Shown one piece after another: positions 16,930-25,643 of a stretch of DNA of 49,904 nt. Location: NCBI RefSeq assembly GCF_003112695.1, contig NZ_BFBP01000012.1, positions 28,968 through 78,871 on the forward strand, read 5' to 3'. The DNA comes from Azospira sp. I13. Lineage in GTDB: Bacteria; Pseudomonadota; Gammaproteobacteria; Burkholderiales; Rhodocyclaceae. The notes under the pieces were generated by a model. That model worked only from the letters and a program-made list of their open reading frames with translations, made no database searches and was not told where the DNA came from. How positions within the stretch are numbered: the first letter of the stretch is position 1; each line of letters starts with the position of its first letter. A program made the translations under genes and the position numbers.

Positions 16930-19065
16930 TCAGTCCTCGGATGTCTGTTGTACCGCCAGAGGCAGGCGAATGCTGATCTGGGCGCCGCCCCCGGCTTCGT
17001 TGTCGTGTTTGTTGGTGATGTCGATGCGGCCGCCGTGCTCGTCCACGATCTTGCGCACGATGGCCAGGCCCAGGCCGGTGCCCTTGGGCTTGGTGGTGAC
17101 ATAGGGTTCGAAGGCCCGGGCGAGGATTTCGGCCGGGAAGCCGGGGCCGTTGTCTTCCACCACCAGCCGGGCAAAGCGGCCGGACAGTTCGGTGGCGATG
17201 CGAATATCGGGCGCCGGCTGGTCGGCCAGGGCATCCTCGGCGTTGCGCAGCAGGTTGTGGATGATCTGCCGCAGCTGGGTGGCATCCCCCAGTACCGGCG
17301 GCAGGTCGCCGGCCAGATGCACGTCGATGCTGGCGTGGGACGTTTCGTAGAGGCCCAGCACCTCGCCCACCAGGGCGTTGAGGTCGAGTACCGCCAGCTC
17401 CGGCGCCGGCATCCGCGCGTAGTCACGGAAGTCGTCCACCATGCGCTTCATGGCCTGGACCTGGTTGATGATGGTCTGGGTGCCCTTGTTGAGGGTTTCG
17501 GCTCCTGCCGTATCCAGCTTGGCTTCCAGCTTCATCTGCAGGCGCTCGGCGGAAAGCTGGATGGGGGTGAGGGGATTCTTGATCTCGTGGGCCAATCGGC
17601 GGGCCACTTCGCCCCAGGCGGCGCTGCGCTGGGCGGCGATCAGCTGGGTCACCTCGTCGAACACCACCACGTAGCCGCCACCACTGCCGGCCGGCAGCTT
17701 GGAGCCCCGCAGCAACAGCACCTGGGGCGGCAGGCCGGGGCGCTCCAGCTCGATCTGGGCCTGCCAGTCCTCTTCCGGATGGGCCGCAAAGCCGTCGCGG
17801 ATGGCCCGGCCCAGCAGGTTCTGCCGCGGCCAGGCTTCCACCGGTTCGCCAGCCAGGCCGACGAAATCGTCGCCGACGATGGCGGCGGCCCCGGCATTGG
17901 CAGCCCGCAGGACGAAGCGCTGGTCGAAGGCCAATACCCCGGCAGAAAGGTTGGCGAGGATTTCTTCCAGATAGGCCCGGGCGGATTCCAGCTCGCTGCG
18001 GTGCCGCTCCGTGTCGCGACGGGCCTCGTCCAGTTGGCGCGTCATCTGGCTGAAGGACTGGGTCAGCACCCCTAGTTCGTCCCGGCTGTAGATGGCCTGG
18101 CGCGGCGTGAAGTCGCCGGCCGCCACCGCCTGGGTGCCTTCGGCCAGGATGGAGAGGGGTGCAGAAAGACGGCGGGCGAGGAAATAGGCCACGGCGATGG
18201 CGGTGAACAGGGAGAGCAACAAGGCCAGGGTCAGCGTCAGGGCGTAGATCTGGGTGAGGCCCTGGCGGGCCAGGGAAAGCTCCTGGTAATCCCGATACAC
18301 CTCCTGCACCGCATCGGCGTTGTCGGCAATGGCCGAGGGCACGCTCTGGGTGAGTTGCAGGATGCGGGGTTCCTCGGTCAGCCCATAGCCGTGCACCGCC
18401 ACCAGCACCTTGAGGACCATCTCCTGGCCTTCGCCTTCGATGGAGGCCAGGCCCCGGGAGAGGCGGGCCTGCTTGAGCTGGGTGGAGGAGGGCAGGGAGG
18501 GCAGCAGGGCGGAATAGTCGCCATTGGCGTTGGCGATGACCTGGCCGTTGGCGGCGAAGAGGGCAGCGCTTTCCACCCCGGCCTGGTCCCGCAGGCGGTT
18601 GAGCAGCAGGCGGCGGCTGCCGTCGGGGCGGTCCGCCAACTCCTGGGCCATCTGCCGACCCTTCTCGGTGAGATCGGAGAGCATGGCATCCAGGGCACTA
18701 CGCCCCAGGTTGAGGCCGGATTCCAGGGCCTTTTCCACCCGCACGTCGAACCAGCTTTCGATGCTCTTGGTGACGAACTGCACCGAGATGGCGTAGATGG
18801 TGACACCAGGCACCACCCCCATGAGAGCGAAGAAGACCAGCAGGCGCAGCTTCAGGCGAGAGCCGAAGACCTTGGCCCGGTGCTCCCGCCACAGGGCCCG
18901 CAGTTGCCAACCGACCAGGCTGGCCAGGGCCAAAGCCACCAGGCCATTGAGCACCAGCAGCCAGGGATAGTTGCGGGCGAAGAGGGCGGTATTGGCGGAG
19001 GCGGAGGCCAGCAGGAAGAGCAGGATGCCGCCCAGGGCGGCGGCAACGACGAGCAGGGCCCTCAT
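16930..19065 (-). CDS. ntrY: NtrY-like membrane sensor histidine kinase
   Basis: The 711-residue protein has two N-terminal membrane helices (about 5–25 and 33–52), a third at about 72–93, a ~180-residue extracytoplasmic sensor segment and a fourth helix (about 280–303). HAMP follows, then a PAS region, a HisKA phospho-acceptor (RRLAHEIKNPLTPIQLS) and an HATPase domain with N box (IIHNLLRNAEDAL) and G boxes (VEDNGPGFP, GTGLGLAI). It pairs with the NtrX-like regulator encoded immediately downstream; the signal is unknown. Its start overlaps the DUF4390 stop by 4 bp, tying it into an rsmB–DUF4390–ntrY–ntrX-like operon. Confidence 0.9.
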   Translation of the reverse strand: MRALLVVAAALGGILLFLLASASANTALFARNYPWLLVLNGLVALALASLVGWQLRALWREHRAKVFGSRLKLRLLVFFALMGVVPGVTIYAISVQFVTKSIESWFDVRVEKALESGLNLGRSALDAMLSDLTEKGRQMAQELADRPDGSRRLLLNRLRDQAGVESAALFAANGQVIANANGDYSALLPSLPSSTQLKQARLSRGLASIEGEGQEMVLKVLVAVHGYGLTEEPRILQLTQSVPSAIADNADAVQEVYRDYQELSLARQGLTQIYALTLTLALLLSLFTAIAVAYFLARRLSAPLSILAEGTQAVAAGDFTPRQAIYSRDELGVLTQSFSQMTRQLDEARRDTERHRSELESARAYLEEILANLSAGVLAFDQRFVLRAANAGAAAIVGDDFVGLAGEPVEAWPRQNLLGRAIRDGFAAHPEEDWQAQIELERPGLPPQVLLLRGSKLPAGSGGGYVVVFDEVTQLIAAQRSAAWGEVARRLAHEIKNPLTPIQLSAERLQMKLEAKLDTAGAETLNKGTQTIINQVQAMKRMVDDFRDYARMPAPELAVLDLNALVGEVLGLYETSHASIDVHLAGDLPPVLGDATQLRQIIHNLLRNAEDALADQPAPDIRIATELSGRFARLVVEDNGPGFPAEILARAFEPYVTTKPKGTGLGLAIVRKIVDEHGGRIDITNKHDNEAGGGAQISIRLPLAVQQTSED

Positions 19066-19673
19066 TTGGCGGGCTCCCGGGCGCTGCCCTCTTTCGGCGG
19101 CTCATCCTTGGGTGCGGTGAAGGGCCAGAGCAGCCAGTCGGAGGAAAGATTCCACTCCCGGCTGGCCAGGGCGGTCAGCTGGAAGGGCTTGGGCAGCTGG
19201 GAAGGGTCCAGGCGCAGGCGCAGGGCGGCCTGGTAGGTATCGCCGGGGCGCAGGCTCACGGACTTGTCGAGCACCGTCCAGTGGCGCAGCCGGGCCAGGA
19301 TGCGCAGGGCCTCTTCCAGGGAAGCGAAATTCTGGTGCAGGGCGCCGGAAGAAAGTCGGTACTGACGGGTCAGGGCGTTGTAGGAGAGGCGAATGGTCTG
19401 GCTCTTCGCCACCACCTTGTCGTCCAGCCAGTACCAGCGGTTGCGGTTAAGCTCGAATTCGACCAGGAAGTTGAGGACAACACCCCGGGTCACCGCCTCT
19501 TCCAGGCGGGAATTGAATTCGAAGGAAAAATCGGCGGAAACGGCGTAGCCATCATCGGTGGGCAGCAACTGGGGATTGCGCACCTCCACCTCGCCGGCAG
19601 CGACGGCCAGGGAAAGCCAGCCGCCGAGCAGGACGAGCAGCAGCAGCCTAGGGACGTTTTTCCAGAAGGGCAT
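19062..19673 (-). CDS. DUF4390 exported protein
   Basis: This 203-residue protein starts at the ATG at 19673. It has a clear signal peptide (MPFWKNVPRLLLLVLLGGWL then SLAVAAGE). The body (VEVRNPQLLPTDDGYAVSADFSFEFN..., WYWLDDKVVAKSQTIRLSYNALTRQYRLS, SLRPGDTYQAALRLRLDPSQLPKPFQL) matches DUF4390, a family found next to ntrY-like kinases in betaproteobacteria. A periplasmic role linked to the kinase sensor domain is plausible but inferred from context only. The start overlaps rsmB by 26 bp and the stop overlaps the kinase start by 4 bp. Confidence 0.85.
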   Translation of the reverse strand: MPFWKNVPRLLLLVLLGGWLSLAVAAGEVEVRNPQLLPTDDGYAVSADFSFEFNSRLEEAVTRGVVLNFLVEFELNRNRWYWLDDKVVAKSQTIRLSYNALTRQYRLSSGALHQNFASLEEALRILARLRHWTVLDKSVSLRPGDTYQAALRLRLDPSQLPKPFQLTALASREWNLSSDWLLWPFTAPKDEPPKEGSAREPAK

Positions 19674-21012
19674 AGTAGAAGCCGTCGTGATCGCTGCCGG
19701 GGAGCATCTGGTATTCGGGCTGGCCGTCAATCGGGAGTGCGGCTGCATCGGCATGGCGACCGAGGAAGGCATCGATCTGCCGGCTGTTTTCCTCCGGGAA
19801 AACGGAGCAGGTGGCGTAGAGCAGGCGTCCACCCGGCGCCAGGGTAGGCCACAGGGCTTCGAGAATCTGCCGTTGCACCCGGGCGAATTGGGCAATATCC
19901 CCTTCCCGGCGCAGCCATTTGCTATCGGGGTGGCGGCGCACCACGCCGCTGGCCGAACAGGGCACATCGGCCAGGATGCGCTGGAAGGGGCGGCCGTCCC
20001 ACCAGTCGTCGGTCCGCCGGGCATCCGCACAGCGAACCTCGGCCGACAGGCCCAGGCGCTGCAGGTTTTCTTCAACGCGGCGACTGCGTTCCCCATCGGC
20101 ATCGAGGGCCAGGAGGGTCGCTTCCGTACCTTCGAGAATATGGGCAGTCTTGCCACCGGGGGCGGCGCAGGCGTCCAGCACCCGCTGGCCGGCCTCGGTC
20201 CCGAGCAGTTCGGCGGCCCGCTGGGCACCCCAGTCCTGCACGGAAACCCGGCCACTGAAAAAGCCGGGCAGGATATCCACCGCGACGGGCTTTTCCAGCA
20301 CCAGGCCGTTCAGGCCGAGGCGACGGGCCCCGATACCGGCAACGGAAAGCTCCGCCAGATAGGCCTCCGGGCTGCCCTGACGGGCATTGTTGCGCAGGGT
20401 CATGGGGGCTTGGGCATTGCCGGCAGCGGCAATCTGCTGCCAGTCAGCGGGATAGGCCCGCTTCAGCTTCTCCAGCCACCAGGCGGGATACCAGCAAGCC
20501 GCCGGGCTGTTTTCCTTCACCTCGGCCAGCAGTTGCTCACGTTGCCGCAAATAGTTGCGCAGCACGCCGTTGATCACCCCACGGAAATTGCCCTTGGCCA
20601 GGGTAGCGGCAGCAGCCACAGCCTGGTCCACCACGGTGTGCTGCTGGTCCGGGCGGCTTTCCAGACGGTACAGGGCGCATAGCAGGAGTCCCTGGAGCTG
20701 GGTTTCTGCAAGGGGCTTTTGCAGCAGGGGCGCCAGCACGGCCTCACCCCAGCCGTAGCGGCGCAGGGCGCCATAGGCCAGATCCTGGGCCTGGGCCCGG
20801 GTGGCCGGCAGGGCACCCTGCAACAGACGGGGGAGCGCCTCGCTCAAACTGCGCCCGGCCATCACTGCCGCCACCGCACTGCTGCCGAGTAAAAAGGCCT
20901 GGGCCAGGGAGTCGGCAGCGGGAAGCGGCAGGGCCTCCGGCCGGGGGGCACGGCGGGCAGAAGCAGGTCGGGAAGTACGGGAGGGGGGCAGGGCAGGCAA
21001 GGCGGAACTCAC
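19648..21012 (-). CDS. rsmB: 16S rRNA m5C967 methyltransferase RsmB
   Basis: About 454 residues. The N-terminal NusB-like RNA-binding domain (about 40–170: LARRYGW-like segment AYGALRRYGWGEA, VVDQAVAAAATLAKGNFRGVINGVLRN) is followed by a Rossmann methyltransferase. SAM-binding motif I is LDACAAPGGKTAHIL. The two catalytic cysteines lie in ADVPCSASG and LLYATCSVFPEEN. It methylates C967 of 16S rRNA using SAM. No ATG is suitably placed; GTG at 21012 gives a family-length protein, but no good ribosome-binding site precedes it, so the start is uncertain. An ATG at 21165 would add 51 residues of Arg/Pro-rich sequence. Confidence 0.9.
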   Translation of the reverse strand: MSSALPALPPSRTSRPASARRAPRPEALPLPAADSLAQAFLLGSSAVAAVMAGRSLSEALPRLLQGALPATRAQAQDLAYGALRRYGWGEAVLAPLLQKPLAETQLQGLLLCALYRLESRPDQQHTVVDQAVAAAATLAKGNFRGVINGVLRNYLRQREQLLAEVKENSPAACWYPAWWLEKLKRAYPADWQQIAAAGNAQAPMTLRNNARQGSPEAYLAELSVAGIGARRLGLNGLVLEKPVAVDILPGFFSGRVSVQDWGAQRAAELLGTEAGQRVLDACAAPGGKTAHILEGTEATLLALDADGERSRRVEENLQRLGLSAEVRCADARRTDDWWDGRPFQRILADVPCSASGVVRRHPDSKWLRREGDIAQFARVQRQILEALWPTLAPGGRLLYATCSVFPEENSRQIDAFLGRHADAAALPIDGQPEYQMLPGSDHDGFYYALLEKRP

Positions 21013-21163
21013 AAAGGGTCGGACACGGCGGCAACCGTCACAGTCGGCCGGCAATATGCAGCGCAGTTTAGCACGGCAGGCCCCCGGCCCTGGCGGCCCC
21101 AGGCGGCCCGGTCGGGACTTCCTGGCGGGCGACCGGCCCCTTTTTTTGGAGGATAATCCGCCC

Positions 21164-22066
21164 ATGCCCCAATCATCACTGACCCGCTACGCTTGGCTGT
21201 CCATCGCCGCCGCCCTCGCCACCATCCTGCTCAAGGGTGCTGCCTGGCACTGGACCGGCTCCGTCGGCCTGCTTTCCGATGCCCTGGAATCCTTCGTCAA
21301 TCTGGCCGGTGCCCTGATGGCCCTGTGGATGCTGACCCTTTCGGCCCAGCCAGCCGACGACAAGCATTCCTACGGCCACGGCAAGGCGGAGTATTTTGCC
21401 AGCGGCTTTGAGGGCCTGCTCATCCTGCTGGCGGCCTTCGGCATCGGCCAGGCTGCCATCCTCCGCCTGCTGGCACCCCAGCCCCTGGAGCAAGTCGGCA
21501 TCGGCCTGGCAGTCTCGGTGCTCGCCTCCCTAATCAACCTGGGGGTCGCCCGGGTCCTGCTGGCGGCGGGCAAGCGTCACGCTTCGGTAGCGCTGGGGGC
21601 CGATGGCGCCCACTTGATGACCGATGTCTGGACCTCGGTCGGCATCATCGCCGGCGTTGCCGCTGTCGCCCTGACCGGCTGGCTGTGGCTGGATCCGGTG
21701 CTGGCCCTGGCGGTGGCCATCCATATTCTGTACACCGGCTGGACCCTGGTGCGGGAGGCGGCAGCCGGCCTTATGGATGCCGCCCTACCGGAATCGGCAC
21801 TGCAGGCACTGGAGCAATCCCTAACCCCCTACCGGGCCATGGGGATCGGCTTCCATGCCATCCGTACCCGCCAATCGGGTAACCGGGCCTTCATTTCCCT
21901 CCATGTGCTGGTGCCCGGTCATTGGACGGTGCAACAGGCCCACGAACTGGCCGAATGGGTCGAGGAGAGCATTCGCCAGGCGGTGAGTGGCGCCCATGTC
22001 ACCACCCACCTGGAACCCCTGGAAGATCCCGTCTCGCACCAGGACATCGACCTGGACCGGGCATGA
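21164..22066 (+). CDS. cation diffusion facilitator (CDF) metal exporter
   Basis: The 300-residue protein starts at the ATG at 21164, 11 bp after GGAGG. Six membrane helices are evident. The metal sites are in LLSDALESFVNLAGA (about residues 37–51) and HLMTDVWTSVGI (about 150–161), in the FieF/CDF pattern. HSYGHGKAEYFASG (about 68–81) is the cytoplasmic loop typical of the Zn/Fe group. The C-terminal cytoplasmic domain (about 205–290) has the ferredoxin-like fold with HAIRTRQSGNRAFISLHVLVPG. The cation cannot be chosen from sequence. The stop overlaps the next gene's ATG (ATGA). It is divergent from rsmB. Confidence 0.88.
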   Translation: MPQSSLTRYAWLSIAAALATILLKGAAWHWTGSVGLLSDALESFVNLAGALMALWMLTLSAQPADDKHSYGHGKAEYFASGFEGLLILLAAFGIGQAAILRLLAPQPLEQVGIGLAVSVLASLINLGVARVLLAAGKRHASVALGADGAHLMTDVWTSVGIIAGVAAVALTGWLWLDPVLALAVAIHILYTGWTLVREAAAGLMDAALPESALQALEQSLTPYRAMGIGFHAIRTRQSGNRAFISLHVLVPGHWTVQQAHELAEWVEESIRQAVSGAHVTTHLEPLEDPVSHQDIDLDRA

Positions 22067-23007
22067 AATTCGGTGGTCGGCACCGACTGCTACTGGCGGC
22101 CGGGCTGGCCGCCTGCCTCAGCTCTACCCAGGTGCAGGCCTGGAATGCGGCCGGGCACCGCCTCAGTGCTGCCATTGCCTGGGAACATTTGTCTCCCAAA
22201 GCCAAAGCTAAGACCACTCATCTCTTGCAGCAGCACCCGGCCTATTCCGGCTGGCTGCAACAAACCCGGCACTACCCCAATCAGGAGACGGATTTCGTCG
22301 CGTTCGTCGAAGCCGCCACCTGGGCCGATGAATTGCGCCAGGAGGCCAGAAGCGCTCGGGCAAGGCGCATTCTCGAAGACAACCCGACCTCCGACATCAA
22401 TGCCCACCCGGACTGGCATTACGAAAACCTGCCGCTAGAACCCGGCCCCCTGTCCCCGGAGGGTCTTGGTGAGCGAGGACAGCTTTCGCGGCAGATTGAA
22501 CAACTGTCAGAGCAGCTTGCCGACGGCAGCCAGAGGGGCAGAGAGCAGGCGGAAGCCCTGGCCTGGCTAATCCACCTTGTGGGCGATATCCACCAGCCAC
22601 TGCACGTGGTCAGCCGCATGACGCCGGAAGGTATTGGCGATGCAGGCGGAAATCTGCTGGCGGTGATTGAACCCGAGCGGCCCCGCCGTACGCCATCCAA
22701 TCTTCATGCTTATTGGGACAACCTGCCCGGCACTTCCACGCTGCGGGGAGACGCCTTGGCCAGCCAGGCCCAGGCATTGCAGCGGGAGTTTCCAGACAAA
22801 CGCAAGGCGATGGGGGATGTTCATCTGTGGCGGGAGGAATCCCGAAGCCTGGCCCGGGATTTTGTCTACGCCCTCTCCGACATCGCCACCCCGCCTGTGG
22901 TACTGGATGAGCACTATCGCGGGGAAGCCCAGGCCATCGCCCGTCGCCGGCTCAGCCAGGCGAGTTACCGCTTGGCGAGACTGCTAAATCACGTGTGGGG
23001 GAAATAG
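22063..23007 (+). CDS. secreted S1/P1-type nuclease
   Basis: This 314-residue protein has a signal peptide (MKFGGRHRLLLAAGLAACLS then STQVQA) that would be cleaved before the mature Trp. The new N-terminal WNAAGHRL, with Trp1 and downstream His as zinc ligands, is the hallmark of zinc-dependent S1/P1 nucleases. Further ligands are visible in FVEAATWADELR, WHYENL, HLVGDIHQPLHVV and the GGN...HAYWDNL segment. Such enzymes degrade single-stranded DNA or RNA in the periplasm or medium, possibly for phosphate scavenging. It is coupled to the metal exporter gene by an ATGA overlap. parS begins 2 bp after its stop codon. Confidence 0.9.
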   Translation: MKFGGRHRLLLAAGLAACLSSTQVQAWNAAGHRLSAAIAWEHLSPKAKAKTTHLLQQHPAYSGWLQQTRHYPNQETDFVAFVEAATWADELRQEARSARARRILEDNPTSDINAHPDWHYENLPLEPGPLSPEGLGERGQLSRQIEQLSEQLADGSQRGREQAEALAWLIHLVGDIHQPLHVVSRMTPEGIGDAGGNLLAVIEPERPRRTPSNLHAYWDNLPGTSTLRGDALASQAQALQREFPDKRKAMGDVHLWREESRSLARDFVYALSDIATPPVVLDEHYRGEAQAIARRRLSQASYRLARLLNHVWGK

Positions 23008-23009
23008 TC

Positions 23010-23025
23010 TGTTCCACGTGAAACA
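23010..23025. promoter_or_regulatory. parS: parS site 1 (ParB-binding centromere)
   Basis: TGTTCCACGTGAAACA is an exact match to the bacterial chromosomal parS consensus TGTTNCACGTGAAACA. It lies immediately after the nuclease stop codon. parS sites bind ParB for chromosome segregation and are normally clustered near oriC. Confidence 0.92.
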
Positions 23026-23048
23026 TCGTGATGACCTACCCGCGAACT

Positions 23049-23064
23049 TGTTCCACGTGAAACA
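23049..23064. promoter_or_regulatory. parS: parS site 2 (ParB-binding centromere)
   Basis: This is a second exact TGTTCCACGTGAAACA in the same orientation, 39 bp after the first. It abuts the bidirectional terminator that separates the nuclease and htpX genes. Confidence 0.92.
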
Positions 23065-23065
23065 A

Positions 23066-23097
23066 AAAAGGCGCCGTCGTATCTGACAGCGCCTTTT
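23066..23097. terminator. bidirectional terminator between the nuclease and htpX genes
   Basis: The stem AAAAGGCGC / GCGCCTTTT has a 14-nt loop. A-run and T-run flanks on both sides make it usable by both converging transcripts. Confidence 0.8.
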
Positions 23098-23117
23098 AAT
23101 GAAAGAAATACTGGTGC

Positions 23118-23963
23118 TCAGCGACTCATCTGGCGCAGACGGGCAACCCGCTCTGCCGTCGCCGGATGGGTTGAAAACAGACCGGCCAAGCCACTGCCGG
23201 ACAGGGGATTCATGATCATCATCTGGGCCGTCTCGGGGTGAGCCTCAGCCGCCTCCATGGGAATTCCCCGAGCGTAGGCGTCGATCTTGGTCAGGGCATC
23301 CGCCAGCGCCAGGGGGTCCCCGCTGATTTCTGCACCGCCGCGATCCGCCTCAAATTCCCGGGAGCGGGAAATGGCCATCTGAATCAAACTCGCGGCCAGA
23401 GGGGCCAACAAGGCCACCAGAATGCCGGCCAGGGGATTGGCCGGCCGACCTTCGCTATCCCGTCCACCAAAAAACACGGCGAAATTGGCCAGGGCAGAAA
23501 TAGCGCCAGCCATGGTGGCGGAAATGGTGGAAATCAGGATGTCCCGGTGCTGCACGTGGGCCAGCTCGTGCGCCATGACACCCCGCAATTCACGCTGACT
23601 GAGCATCTGCAGGATGCCGGTGGTGGCGGCTACGGCGGCATTTTCCGGGTTGCGCCCGGTTGCAAAGGCATTGGGCTGAGCCTCGTCGATGATGTACACC
23701 CGCGGCATGGGCAGGCCAGCACGGCCGGCTAGTTCCCGCACCATATTGAACAGGTAGGGAGAGGATGCTTCATCCACTTCCCGGGCGTTGTACATCCGCA
23801 GGACCATCTTGTCCGAGTTCCAGTAGGCGAAGACATTCATCGCACCACCGAAAGCCAGGGCCAGCAACATGCCTTGGACGCCGCCCAGAAGACTGCCGAT
23901 AACGCCGAACAGGGCGACGATCCCTGCCATCAGCAGGGAGGTCTTGAGCCAGTTGCCAAACAT
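23118..23963 (-). CDS. htpX: membrane zinc metalloprotease HtpX
   Basis: The 281-residue M48-family protease has two N-terminal membrane helices (about 5–45), the HELAH zinc motif (132–136), two further helices (about 148–170 and 180–205) and the third ligand Glu in [10 protein letters not shown]. HtpX degrades misfolded inner-membrane proteins together with FtsH. It ends 20 bp from a bidirectional terminator and follows fmt by 55 bp, so a def–fmt–htpX transcript is likely. In related genomes rsmB often follows directly; here the CDF/nuclease/parS block is interposed. Confidence 0.95.
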   Translation of the reverse strand: MFGNWLKTSLLMAGIVALFGVIGSLLGGVQGMLLALAFGGAMNVFAYWNSDKMVLRMYNAREVDEASSPYLFNMVRELAGRAGLPMPRVYIIDEAQPNAFATGRNPENAAVAATTGILQMLSQRELRGVMAHELAHVQHRDILISTISATMAGAISALANFAVFFGGRDSEGRPANPLAGILVALLAPLAASLIQMAISRSREFEADRGGAEISGDPLALADALTKIDAYARGIPMEAAEAHPETAQMMIMNPLSGSGLAGLFSTHPATAERVARLRQMSR

Positions 23964-24018
23964 GGGGTAACTCCTAGACGGGAATACTGGAAACTAGATG
24001 AGACCGCTCAGAGGAATT

Positions 24019-24948
24019 TCAAGACGCCTTGGGCAACACAAAGCTCGCCCCCACCGCCACACCATTGCCGGCCAGAAACTGAGCAACGGGCAAACGCTTG
24101 CCACCGGCTTTCTGCAATTCGGTCAGGCGCAGGGCGCCACTACCGCAAGCCACTACAATGCCCTGCTTGTCTGCGGCGAGAACTGTTCCCGGAACGCCGT
24201 TACCCTCGACGGGAAAGGCCTGCCAGATTTTCAAGGCGGCCCCATCCAGCACGGCCGTAGTGCCAGGGAAGGGATTGAAGGCCCGGACCTGGCGGTCCAG
24301 CTCTTCGGCTGAACGGCGCCAGTCCAGCGGCGCTTCGCCCTTGTCCAGCTTGGCGGCATAGGTCACCCCCGAGACATCCTGCACCACGGCAGGCAAGGGC
24401 AGGCGGCCAATGGCATCGACAATCAGACGGGCGCCCTGAACAGCCAGCTTGTCATGCAGGGAGCTGGCCGTATCCCGGGCATCGATATCAAGGGCTTCGG
24501 ACAGCAGCACCGGTCCGGTATCCAGACCAGCCTCCATCTGCATGATACATACCCCGGTCTGGCGATCACCCGCCAGGATGGCCCGGTGAATGGGTGCCGC
24601 CCCCCGCCAGCGGGGGAGGAGGGAAGCATGGATGTTGAGGCAACCCAGACGCGGCATATCCAGTACCGACTGGGGCAAGATCAGGCCATAGGCCGCTACC
24701 ACCATGACATCCGCCCCAGCCTGGCGAACCCGTTCCTGGGCCTCCGCATCTTTCAAAGAGACGGGCTGAAAGACTTCACTGCCGCGGGCCAGGGCCAACT
24801 GCTTCACCGGCGAAGCCTGAAGCGCCATGCCACGGCCGGCCGGCCGATCCGGTTGGGTAAGAACCAGGGGAATGGAATGGCCAGCCTCGTAAAGGGCGGC
24901 CAGGGCCCGGGCAGCAAATTCCGGGGTACCGGCAAAAACGATATTCAT
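24019..24948 (-). CDS. fmt: methionyl-tRNA formyltransferase Fmt
   Basis: The 309-residue enzyme starts [19 protein letters not shown]. It carries the formyl-THF-binding and catalytic segment [38 protein letters not shown], and a C-terminal OB-fold tRNA-binding domain (about residues 205–305; [21 protein letters not shown]). It formylates initiator Met-tRNA. It is 75 bp downstream of def, whose product later removes the formyl group. This pairing is widespread. Confidence 0.96.
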   Translation of the reverse strand: MNIVFAGTPEFAARALAALYEAGHSIPLVLTQPDRPAGRGMALQASPVKQLALARGSEVFQPVSLKDAEAQERVRQAGADVMVVAAYGLILPQSVLDMPRLGCLNIHASLLPRWRGAAPIHRAILAGDRQTGVCIMQMEAGLDTGPVLLSEALDIDARDTASSLHDKLAVQGARLIVDAIGRLPLPAVVQDVSGVTYAAKLDKGEAPLDWRRSAEELDRQVRAFNPFPGTTAVLDGAALKIWQAFPVEGNGVPGTVLAADKQGIVVACGSGALRLTELQKAGGKRLPVAQFLAGNGVAVGASFVLPKAS

Positions 24949-25023
24949 CGGCGGATCAAATCTGAAAGGGGAGATGAAGCGGGGAGGGGAGGCCCATCGG
25001 GCCTTCCCCGGGGAACGGCAGCC

Positions 25024-25527
25024 TCAGGCCGTGATGCGGGCCTGCTTGGCCAGCTTCGCCTTGATACGACCTTGCTTGAGCTGGGAAAGGTAATCGACGA
25101 AAACCTTGCCTTGGAGATGGTCAAGTTCGTGCTGGATGCACACGGCCAGCAGACCGTCCGCCTCGAGGGTGCGGGGCTGACCGTCCATATCCAGAAAGCG
25201 CACCGTCACATGCTCGGCCCGCTCCACCTTGTCGTAGATACCGGGGACGGAGAGGCAACCTTCCTCACCCACCTGCAGGCCATCCCGATGGGTGATTTGG
25301 GGATTGATCAAAACCAGCAGGTCGTCCTTGGTTTCGGAGACGTCGATGACAATTACCTGCTTGTGTACATTGACCTGGGTGGCAGCAAGACCGATACCCG
25401 GCGCTTCGTACATGGTTTCCGCCATGTTCCGGGCCAGGGTGCGAATGCCGTCGTCAACTTTTTCAACCGGTGCGGCCACTTTTGCCAAACGTGGGTCCGG
25501 GTAGCGCAAAATGGGGAGTAAAGCCAT
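25024..25527 (-). CDS. def: peptide deformylase Def
   Basis: The 167-residue metalloenzyme shows all three deformylase motifs: GIGLAATQ (residues 44–51), EEGCLSVPG with metal-ligand Cys91 (88–96) and QHELDHLQG with ligands His133 and His137. It removes the N-terminal formyl group from nascent proteins. It is the first gene of the leftward def–fmt–htpX group and diverges from the LysM gene across about 115 bp of relatively AT-rich promoter DNA. Confidence 0.96.
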   Translation of the reverse strand: MALLPILRYPDPRLAKVAAPVEKVDDGIRTLARNMAETMYEAPGIGLAATQVNVHKQVIVIDVSETKDDLLVLINPQITHRDGLQVGEEGCLSVPGIYDKVERAEHVTVRFLDMDGQPRTLEADGLLAVCIQHELDHLQGKVFVDYLSQLKQGRIKAKLAKQARITA

Positions 25528-25643
25528 AAAAAGCTTGCTCGAATAACCTATTACATGCAGAATTTAAACCAAATCCCTAGATTCGGGACATGGGAGTGGA
25601 CAACAAAAAAGCCGCTCTGTTCCAGCAGCGCGAGGACGCCACG

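Noticed and set aside
15160-18075. 971-residue open frame on the plus strand opposite trkA and the ntrY/ntrX-like genes
   Set aside because: It runs across several real genes, with low-complexity composition and no motifs. It is a GC-bias shadow.
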